A DNA stretch of 45,793 nt. It comes from Actinomycetota bacterium. Lineage in GTDB: Bacteria; Actinomycetota; Acidimicrobiia; Acidimicrobiales; CADCSY01. The position numbers and the translations under genes are program-made. This document shows, piece after piece, positions 5,771 to 12,949 of the stretch. Each line of letters begins with the position of its first letter. Position 1 is the first letter of the stretch. The stretch lies in NCBI GenBank assembly GCA_004366205.1, contig ML178741.1:2579-48371 (forward strand), written 5' to 3'. Below the pieces are notes generated by a model that worked only from the letters and a program-made list of their open reading frames with translations, did no database searches and was not told the origin of the DNA.

Positions 5771-8743
5771 TCAGGCCTGTTCCTGGTCGGGTGGTGGGTC
5801 GGTGCCCTGGGGCGGCGGCGGCTCCTCGGGTTCGCCCGCCCCGCCGCCCGCAGGCTCGCCGTCGGACGCGGCCCGGGCGCGGCGCAGGTGCTCGCGCGCC
5901 TCGGCGTTCTTGCGCTGGTACTCGGCGAGGTCCCCGTTGCGCAAGGCGGCGTCGGCCTCGGCGAAGGCCTGCTCGGCAGCCTCGAGGTGCTCGACGACGG
6001 TGAGGATGTCGGCGTCCACCGGCGGCGTCGCCGGCGCCGGCGTGTCGGGGCGCTCACCCTCGATGATCTCGTCGGGCTCGAGCCCCTCCTCGAGCGTGTC
6101 GGGCGCCTCGCCGAACAGCTCGACGAGGGCGTCCTGGAGCGTGTCGCGCATGACGACCCGGTCGCCGTAGGCGACGATCACCTGCTTGAGCTCGGGCACC
6201 CGCGTGCCCTCGGCCTCGACGTAGAGGGGCCGCACGTAGAGCAGGGACTCCTCCACCGGGATGATCACCAGGTTGCCCTGGAGCACCCGCGAGCCCGCCC
6301 GCGAGAGCAGCGTGATGATCGAGCTGATCTCAGGCTCCTGCTGGATGCGGGCGTTGACGATGGCGGGGCCGTCGACGGGCACGCCCCGCGGCATGACGAA
6401 CACCTCGAGCTCGCCGTAGGACTCGGGGTCGCTCTTGGCGACCATGAACGACGCCAGCTCGCGCCGGCTGTCGTCGACCGAGAACGGCACGTACGGCTGC
6501 AGCATCAGGAACTGCTCGGTGTCCTCGCCCGGCAAGCGCATGAGCAGGTAGTAGGGGTCCATGCGCCGCTCCCGGCGAGGGCCTGTGGGCTGACCGGTCA
6601 CGGGGTCGACGGGCTGGGCTGCGGCGGTGCCGCCGGCTTCGGTGCCGGGGTCCTGGGCGATGTTCCAGGCGTCGGTCTGGCTGTAGAACGGCCCGGGATC
6701 GGAGATGTGGTAGCGGGCCCACATGTCGGTGACGGCCCGGAACAGGTCCTCGGGGTACCGGAAGTGGGCCCGCAGGGTGTCGGGGACGTCGTCGGTGAAC
6801 AGCTCTGGAAAGGCGTTCTGCCAGGCCCGCACGATCGGGTCGTCCTCGACGATGTAGAGCGTCACGTCGCCGTCGTAGGCGTCGATCACGGCCTTGACCG
6901 AGTTGCGCACGTAGTTGAAGGCGTGGCGCAGCCCGCTGCCCGCCTTCTGGCGGTCGGTGTTGGCGCGCTGGGCGTAGGGGAACCGGTCGGTCGTGGTGTA
7001 CGCGTCGACGATCCAGACGATCCGGCCGTCGTAGATGACGGGGTAGGGATCGGCGTCGTAGTGCAGGAACGGGGCCACGGCGTCGAGCCGGTCGCGGATG
7101 TCGCGCTTGTAGAGGATGCGGGAGTCGCCGGTGACGAAGTTCGAGATCAGCGGGTTGATGTCCCCGAACCGCAGGGCGAACGCCGAGCGGCGCAGGATCG
7201 ACCCCATGCCCACGCCCGAGTTGCCGGTGTAGTCGTAGGTGACGAGCTGCCCCCCTTCGGTCGGGTAGTCGATCTCGTCGCGACCGGAGTTCACGATGGC
7301 GTACCCGGGCAGGCTCTCGCCGTGGTAGATGCGGGGCTGCTCGATCTCGATCTGACCCCGCGGGGGCACGTCGCGCACGATGAAGTCGGGCTGGCCGTCC
7401 CGGGTGACGGCGTTCGCCGGCGAGAGCACCGCACCGAAGCCGTGGGTGTATGCCAGGTGGCGGTTCTCCCACGTGTCGGCGGGCAAGCCGTCGGGGTTGA
7501 TCTCCCGAGCGGACAGCACGATCTGGGTGAGTCGCCCGTCGACCATGTAGCGGTCGACGTCGACGTCGGTGAACCGGTAGAAGCCCCGGACCTCCTGGAG
7601 CCGCTGGTAGGTGCGCTCCAGGATCTCGGGGTCCCACAGCCGGATGTTGCGGATCGTCTCCTCGTTGCGGACGAGGTCGGCGGCGGTGAGGTTCTCGCTG
7701 TACTGGAAGTCGCGCACCGTCACGTTGTCGAGGCCCATGGCGACGCGGGTGGCCTCGATGTTGCGGGCGATGAACTCGGCCTCCCGGGTCGACTCCTCGG
7801 GCTCGACCTGGAACCGCTGGATGAACGCGGGGTAGATGCCGCCGGCGACGAGCGCCACGAACGCCCACAGGCCGACGGCGATCACCGGCAGGGTCCAGCC
7901 CCGCTGGCGGATGTTCACGATCAGCAGCACCGCCGCGAACAGCGAGATGAGGATCAGCAGCGTGATGGCGGGCAACTGGGCGTGGACGTCGGTGTAGGTG
8001 GCGCCGTCGACCGTGCCGCGCGTCGAGAGCGTCAGCTCGAAGCGGTCGAGGTAGTAGGCCCCGGCCTTCAGGACTGCGAGCAGGGCGAACAGCACCGACA
8101 GGTGCGCCTTCACCTGGGGGGTGACCCGCTGGGCGGGCGTCTGCAGGCGGATGCCGCCGTTGAGGTAGTGCGCCACAGCGGTGACGATGGCGATGATCAC
8201 CACCGAGGCGAACAGCCAGTCGATGGCGAAGCGCAGGAAGGGCAACTGGAAGACGTAGAAGCCGACGTCACGGCCGAACTGCGGATCGGCGATCCCGAAC
8301 TCACCACCGTTGCGGAACAGCAGCCAGCTCTCCCACTGGCCGGCCACGCCGACGCCCGCGATGAGGGCGAACAGCGCCGAGACGCCGAGGCGGACGAGGC
8401 CGGTCCGCTCGCCGACGGCGTCGTAGTAGCGCTCGATCATCTCCTCCTCGGGGCCCGCCGGACGGAACGCCGGCGCGATCCGGTCGGCGATGACCAGGTT
8501 CACGAACAACAACGCGAAGAACGCGAGCGAGAAGGCGGCGGCAAGCCCCACCCGGGTGCCGAGGATCCCGAACCAGACCGACGTGAGCCCGAGCGAGTCG
8601 AACCACAGGTAGTCCGTGTAGAACCCAGCGATGCCCCGGAGCGAGGTGAGCAGGACCACGACGGCGACGACGAGGATGATCAGCCCTGCCCGACCCCGTG
8701 TGGACGACGCGCGCCGACGGGGGAGGTCGGAGGTGGGTCGCAT
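5771..8743 (-). CDS. UPF0182 family membrane protein
   Basis: 990 residues from ATG 8743, a usual length for the family. A short basic cytoplasmic tail (SDLPRRRASSTRGR) is followed by about seven TM segments (first LIILVVAVVVLLTSL near residue 20, last near 285). A long extracytoplasmic region of about 650 residues follows, with family-typical stretches such as YPAFIQRFQVEPEE, LWDPEILERTYQRLQEVRGF, NRHLAYTHGFG and HFRYPEDLFRAVTDMW. An acidic Pro-rich C-terminus ends in PPPPQGTDPPPDQEQA. The biochemical role of UPF0182 is unknown. It is the last gene of the five-gene minus-strand operon, 11 bases after the DivIVA-domain gene, which suggests an envelope role. Confidence 0.93.
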   Translation of the reverse strand: MRPTSDLPRRRASSTRGRAGLIILVVAVVVLLTSLRGIAGFYTDYLWFDSLGLTSVWFGILGTRVGLAAAFSLAFFALLFVNLVIADRIAPAFRPAGPEEEMIERYYDAVGERTGLVRLGVSALFALIAGVGVAGQWESWLLFRNGGEFGIADPQFGRDVGFYVFQLPFLRFAIDWLFASVVIIAIVTAVAHYLNGGIRLQTPAQRVTPQVKAHLSVLFALLAVLKAGAYYLDRFELTLSTRGTVDGATYTDVHAQLPAITLLILISLFAAVLLIVNIRQRGWTLPVIAVGLWAFVALVAGGIYPAFIQRFQVEPEESTREAEFIARNIEATRVAMGLDNVTVRDFQYSENLTAADLVRNEETIRNIRLWDPEILERTYQRLQEVRGFYRFTDVDVDRYMVDGRLTQIVLSAREINPDGLPADTWENRHLAYTHGFGAVLSPANAVTRDGQPDFIVRDVPPRGQIEIEQPRIYHGESLPGYAIVNSGRDEIDYPTEGGQLVTYDYTGNSGVGMGSILRRSAFALRFGDINPLISNFVTGDSRILYKRDIRDRLDAVAPFLHYDADPYPVIYDGRIVWIVDAYTTTDRFPYAQRANTDRQKAGSGLRHAFNYVRNSVKAVIDAYDGDVTLYIVEDDPIVRAWQNAFPELFTDDVPDTLRAHFRYPEDLFRAVTDMWARYHISDPGPFYSQTDAWNIAQDPGTEAGGTAAAQPVDPVTGQPTGPRRERRMDPYYLLMRLPGEDTEQFLMLQPYVPFSVDDSRRELASFMVAKSDPESYGELEVFVMPRGVPVDGPAIVNARIQQEPEISSIITLLSRAGSRVLQGNLVIIPVEESLLYVRPLYVEAEGTRVPELKQVIVAYGDRVVMRDTLQDALVELFGEAPDTLEEGLEPDEIIEGERPDTPAPATPPVDADILTVVEHLEAAEQAFAEADAALRNGDLAEYQRKNAEAREHLRRARAASDGEPAGGGAGEPEEPPPPQGTDPPPDQEQA

Positions 8744-8754
8744 GATCTTCGAGC

Positions 8755-11106
8755 CTAGAACGTGGCGCGCTCCAGGAGGCATCGGCACCCGTCGTGGGCG
8801 GGCGGGTGCAGGTGCCCGGTCGGGAAGGGCTCGCCCCGGCGGACCACGCCCGCCAGCGAGTTGTCGTCGCAGTCGGGTCCGCAGCGGCCCGCCGGGTCGA
8901 CGGACCAGCGGACCTCGGCGTCGGGTGTGAGCGCCTGGTAGGCGCCGGTGCTGTAGGCCGCCACGACGAGCTGGCCGGCGAGCGGTTCGGCGCGCTGGGA
9001 CTTCCACTCGCGGTAGGCGGCGGACACCCGGCCCGTCACCTCGTCGTCGTCGCCCGCCTCGTGCAGCGCCGCCTCGACGCGCTCGCGGAGCGAGCCGGTG
9101 ATCCGTTGGGCGAGCGCCTCGACCACGCCGGAGGCGTCGGCCGGCCCGCCGCCGGCCGAGGCGGCGCCGGCCGCGGCGGCGTCGGCCAGGAGGGGTTGGG
9201 CGACGTAGCGGTACCGCGCGAGGTGGTCGACCTCGGCGGGGAGCACGTCGTCGACCGTGGGGCGGCCCCGGTGGCGACGGAGCGCGTCGAGCACCTCGTT
9301 CTGCTCGTCGGTGAGCGCCCGCTTCAGGGCCCGCGTGAGCGCGGTGGCGGCGGGCCCGACGGCCTCGTCGCGCCGCTCGAACGGCGTGGGCTCACCGCTC
9401 TCGACGCCATCGACCTCGGTTCGGGCGGCGTCGCCGGCTCCCGCAGCGCCGTCCCCGGCCCGGTCGCCCTCGGCAGCGTCGCCCGCGGCACCGTCGGTCG
9501 CGGTGGGCGTGGTGTCGGCGGGTCCGGCCTCGGCGGTGGCGTTCGCCCGGTCGGCGCGGATCTTGGCGAACAGCGCCTCGACGGTGCGGGGTGGCGCCTC
9601 GTCGGGTTCGGCGGGCGCGGCGGTCGCCTCCTCCGTCGCACCCGCACCGGCGGCTCCCTCCCCGGGGGTAGGTCCTGCTGCGGGCGGCTCGCCGGCGCGC
9701 TGCTCGCCGCCGGGGGCATCGGGCGGGTGCTCCCCGGTCGAGGGTGCCGCACCGGGATCGGCGCTCCCCTCGCTGGTGGGTGCTGCGGCGCGGCCGGAGT
9801 CCGCGGGCGCTGATGGCCCAGCCGGCGCGGTCGGGCGCTCAGCCTCGTCCGACGGGCCGGGCATGCCGGTCTCGTTCGATGCCGGAGAGGCGTCGCTCGC
9901 CGCGGGGGCCTCCGGGCGGATGATGCGGACACCCTCGACCTCGTCGCTGGGATCGAGGCGGGACAGCTTGACCGGCGCCACCTCGGTTCGCGCACCCCGC
10001 CGCAGCCGGCGGCGCTTGGCCTTCCGGTCATCGGCTTCCACCCCACCGTTGGTGACGGCGGCGCCGGTGGCAGCTGCGGCGGGTGGCGGCGGCGCCGCAG
10101 CCGGTTCGGAGGGCGGCTCGGCGTCGGCGTCCGCCGGGGCGTCGGCCGCGGGCTCGGCAGCTTCGGCGGCCGGGGCGCCGGCAGCAGGCTCGACGCCGGG
10201 CTCGGCAGCGACGTCCGCCGGGGCGCCGGCAGCTTCGGCGCCCGGGGCGCCGGCAGCGGCGACCTCGGCCACCGGCGCGGCGACCGGCGGCTCGCCGCCG
10301 CTGGGGCCCTCCTGCTCGAGGCCGAGCGCGGCGTCGTCGGGACCGACGATCGGCAGCTCCGCGTCGCGGGCGGCGGCCACCTCGGCCTCGAGCTCGGCCA
10401 CGGTGGCCTCAGGCTCGGCCGACACCCGCAGAGCGGCGGCCTCAGCGGCGGCCTTGGCCTCGGATTCGGCGATGGTCAGCTCGCGGGTCGCCTCGTCGAC
10501 GGTCTGCTGCACGACCCGGTAGGACTCGAGCAGCCGCTCCCGCGCCGCCCGCAGCTGCTCGAGCTGCTGGTGGGCGTGCCGGCGCCGGCGGGCCAGATCG
10601 CGCAGCACACGCTCGCGGACCGCCTGGGCCTCGGCGAGCATCTCCCGGCCCCGCTCACGCGCCTCGTCGACCGTCGCCTCGGCCTCACGCTCAGCGCTGG
10701 CCCGGATCTCCGCAGCAACTCGCTCGGCCTCGGCCGTGCGCTCGGCGAGCACGCGCTCGGCCGCAGCCCGCAGCTCGGCGGCCTCGGCCTCGGCCCGCTC
10801 GCGGATCTCGCCGGCGGTGTCGCGGGCGGCTTGCAGCAGCCGGGCCGCCTCGTGCCCGAGCGCGGCGGTGAGCTGCTCCTCGTCGACCACGGAGCGGTCA
10901 CCGGCGTGCTGCTCGAGGTCCTCGATGCGCCGGCGGAGCTCGGCCTCGACGGCCCGGGCGGCGCGCAGCTCGCCCGCCACCTGGGCCAGAAAGGCGCGCA
11001 CCTCCTGCTGGTCGAACCCCCGGAACCCGATCGAGAACGTGCGTCGGACGATCTCGTCGGGTTCGACCGGCAGGCCGAGCGCGTGGGGAGCGGGCGCATC
11101 CGCCAT
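8755..11106 (-). CDS. DivIVA-domain coiled-coil protein with MuF-like cysteine tail
   Basis: 783 residues from ATG 11106 (a GTG lies one codon earlier). Residues about 15-50 form a DivIVA/Wag31-type lipid-binding head (IVRRTFSIGFRGFDQQEVRA, then FLAQV). Residues 50-235 are an uninterrupted Ala/Glu/Arg coiled coil. Residues 250-560 are a Pro/Ala/Glu low-complexity linker. The last 200 residues fold again and end with DPAGRCGPDCDDNSLAG, then PFPTGHLHPPAHDGCRCLL. That C..DC...G...F..G...PP.H..CRC pattern is the signature of phage Mu protein F-like (minor head) C-termini. The domain pairing is unusual. The DivIVA part predicts binding to curved membrane at poles or septa. The role of the tail is unknown. 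Confidence 0.85.
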   Translation of the reverse strand: MADAPAPHALGLPVEPDEIVRRTFSIGFRGFDQQEVRAFLAQVAGELRAARAVEAELRRRIEDLEQHAGDRSVVDEEQLTAALGHEAARLLQAARDTAGEIRERAEAEAAELRAAAERVLAERTAEAERVAAEIRASAEREAEATVDEARERGREMLAEAQAVRERVLRDLARRRRHAHQQLEQLRAARERLLESYRVVQQTVDEATRELTIAESEAKAAAEAAALRVSAEPEATVAELEAEVAAARDAELPIVGPDDAALGLEQEGPSGGEPPVAAPVAEVAAAGAPGAEAAGAPADVAAEPGVEPAAGAPAAEAAEPAADAPADADAEPPSEPAAAPPPPAAAATGAAVTNGGVEADDRKAKRRRLRRGARTEVAPVKLSRLDPSDEVEGVRIIRPEAPAASDASPASNETGMPGPSDEAERPTAPAGPSAPADSGRAAAPTSEGSADPGAAPSTGEHPPDAPGGEQRAGEPPAAGPTPGEGAAGAGATEEATAAPAEPDEAPPRTVEALFAKIRADRANATAEAGPADTTPTATDGAAGDAAEGDRAGDGAAGAGDAARTEVDGVESGEPTPFERRDEAVGPAATALTRALKRALTDEQNEVLDALRRHRGRPTVDDVLPAEVDHLARYRYVAQPLLADAAAAGAASAGGGPADASGVVEALAQRITGSLRERVEAALHEAGDDDEVTGRVSAAYREWKSQRAEPLAGQLVVAAYSTGAYQALTPDAEVRWSVDPAGRCGPDCDDNSLAGVVRRGEPFPTGHLHPPAHDGCRCLLERATF

Positions 11107-11154
11107 CACCCGAGACTACGGCGCGGGACCCGGCCGGCGGGGGACGCCCCCGGT

Positions 11155-11622
11155 TCAGTCCCGCGGGGTAGCAGGACGCTGCTTCATCTCGGTCACGAGC
11201 TGGAGCTGGCGCAGCACGCGGTCACGCCGCGCCTGCTCGGCGGCCTGGTCGCGGGGGGCCACCGCCCGCTCGGCCATGTCGGTCAGCGCCGCCGGGTTGA
11301 AGGGCTTGACGACGTACTCGAGCACACCCTCGGCCCAGCCCTTCATCTGGTCCTCCTCACTTCCCTTGGCCGTGAGGATCACGACCGGGATGCTCGCCGT
11401 GGTGTCGTCCTCCTTCAGGTGCCGCAGCGTCTCCCACCCGTCCATGCGCGGCATCATGAGGTCCAGGAAGATGACGTCGGGCCGCCAGCGCCGCGCCACG
11501 TCGAGGGCCGCGACGCCGTCCGCCGCCTCACGCACCTCGTAGTCCTGGAGCTCGAGGTTGACGCGACAGAGCTCCCGGATGGCGTCCTCGTCGTCGACGA
11601 CGAGCACCTTGCCCCGTGTCAT
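11155..11622 (-). CDS. Single-domain response regulator (CheY-like)
   Basis: 155 residues, ATG 11622. A receiver domain fills residues 4-120: acidic pair D10/D11, phospho-acceptor D54 (VIFLDLMMPRMDG), T84 (ILTAKG) and K106 (YVVKPF). The remaining 35 residues are a charged helical tail with no DNA-binding domain. It lies 10 bases after the FecR-like gene and 48 bases before the DivIVA-domain gene. Its partner is probably the histidine kinase two genes upstream, and its output is probably protein-protein contact (inference). Confidence 0.92.
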   Translation of the reverse strand: MTRGKVLVVDDEDAIRELCRVNLELQDYEVREAADGVAALDVARRWRPDVIFLDLMMPRMDGWETLRHLKEDDTTASIPVVILTAKGSEEDQMKGWAEGVLEYVVKPFNPAALTDMAERAVAPRDQAAEQARRDRVLRQLQLVTEMKQRPATPRD

Positions 11623-11632
11623 GGCTCCGACG

Positions 11633-12949
11633 CTAGCGCCCGCCGGGCGGCCCGGTCAGGGCGCCGCCCACCGCAGCGCCCGCTCCGCCGAGGAGGCCTC
11701 CGACGGTGCCCACCACGTCGTCGATCAGCCCACCGGGATCGAGGAGCCCGCGGTCGTCGTCGGCGCCGCCCCCGAGGAGGCCGCCCAGCAGCTCGGTGAC
11801 CTCGTCCACGGCCTCCAGCACGGGATCGAGCACGGGGTCGACCGGGGTCGGCTCGTCGTCGGGCGGGGCCGGCGGGGCCGGAGACGGCGGCGGCGGCCCG
11901 GCACCACCGCCCGGCGGGGCCGGCGGGGGCAACGGAGCGGGCTCGGTCGTCGGTGGGGCGGGCGGCGGGCCGGTCCGCCGGCTGGCGGGCGTGCCGGGCG
12001 CGGCGAACAGCAGCGGCGCCTCGGCGATGGCGCCGTCGAGGCGGGCGAGCAGGCGCTCGCGGTCGACTCCCTGGTCGAGGGCCACGAGGCCCCATGCCGC
12101 TCCTTCGTCCCGGAACGAGAACACCGCCGACCACGCGCGGGCGGCATCCCCGGTCTCGGCGGCGATGGCCGCACCGACGATCGTCTCGCCCGGCGGCCGC
12201 TCGGCGTCGAGCAGCCCGCTGAACGTCGCCGCCGTCCCGGCGGTGAGGCGGGCCACGTGGTCGCCGAGGGCGGCCCGGCCCTCGGCCGCCAGCTGGGCCG
12301 TGAAGCCCCGCGAGCGGGCGTCGAGCTCGTCGGTCAGCCGCATGGCCGCACCGAGGAACCGCCGGTCCCAGGGGTCGCGCTCGTCGTACACGAGTGGCTC
12401 CGCCCGGGCCGGCACCAGCCCGAGGTCGGGCACCACCGCCTGGCGCAGGGCCGGCACCTCGAGCCGCCGGTCGACGGACTCGACCCCGCCGTCCCCCTCG
12501 TAGAGGGCGGCGGTGACCGCGGCGAACCGCGAGACGCGCCCGGCACCCCCGACCCTCACGATCGTGCCCGCGGCCTCGACCGTCACGGCACCGTCGCCCG
12601 CCTCGACCAGCAGGTCGCCGGCCAGCAGGACCACCGGGCGCTGGATGAGGGCGCGCGAGTCGACGGCGCCGCCGAAGCCTTCGCGCAGCTCGAGGCGGGC
12701 GCCGTCGCCCATGGTGGCCACGGCGACGCCCTCCACGACCTCGACGGTGGTGCCCTCGGCCACCCGGTAGCGGCCGCTGGCCACGGTGCGCGACCCGCCG
12801 TTCTCGGTGAGCACGGCCCGCCCCGTGACCTCGAGCGCGACCGAACCGCCGGGCGGCGAGCCCCGACCGGCGACCACCACGAGGGCGACGACGAGCAGGA
12901 CGCCGACGGCGGCGGCGCCGAGCAGCGCGACGCGCCTCGTCGCGGTCAT
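11633..12949 (-). CDS. Membrane-anchored FecR-like protein
   Basis: 438 residues from ATG 12949, which overlaps the kinase stop (ATGA). One N-terminal TM anchor (VALLGAAAVGVLLVVALVVV). Residues about 40-160 are beta-rich with FecR-like features (YRVAEGTTVEVVEGVAVATM, LLVEAGDGAVTVEAAGTIVR). An alpha-helical middle region follows, then a Pro-rich linker (PPAPPTTEPAPLPPP) and a Gly/Leu-rich tail (ELLGGLLGG, VGGLLGGAGAAVGG). The bulk is predicted outside the membrane. Its position between a sensor kinase and a response regulator suggests an accessory sensor or signal-modulating protein. The FecR assignment is from pattern only. Confidence 0.65.
   Translation of the reverse strand: MTATRRVALLGAAAVGVLLVVALVVVAGRGSPPGGSVALEVTGRAVLTENGGSRTVASGRYRVAEGTTVEVVEGVAVATMGDGARLELREGFGGAVDSRALIQRPVVLLAGDLLVEAGDGAVTVEAAGTIVRVGGAGRVSRFAAVTAALYEGDGGVESVDRRLEVPALRQAVVPDLGLVPARAEPLVYDERDPWDRRFLGAAMRLTDELDARSRGFTAQLAAEGRAALGDHVARLTAGTAATFSGLLDAERPPGETIVGAAIAAETGDAARAWSAVFSFRDEGAAWGLVALDQGVDRERLLARLDGAIAEAPLLFAAPGTPASRRTGPPPAPPTTEPAPLPPPAPPGGGAGPPPPSPAPPAPPDDEPTPVDPVLDPVLEAVDEVTELLGGLLGGGADDDRGLLDPGGLIDDVVGTVGGLLGGAGAAVGGALTGPPGGR

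Noticed and set aside
5888-8758. Very long plus-strand open frame opposite the UPF0182 gene
   Set aside because: Its translation is a Gly/Val/Asp/His-rich mirror of the real gene with no domain or hydrophobic pattern; the minus strand has full UPF0182 motifs. This is a codon-bias artefact of GC-rich DNA.
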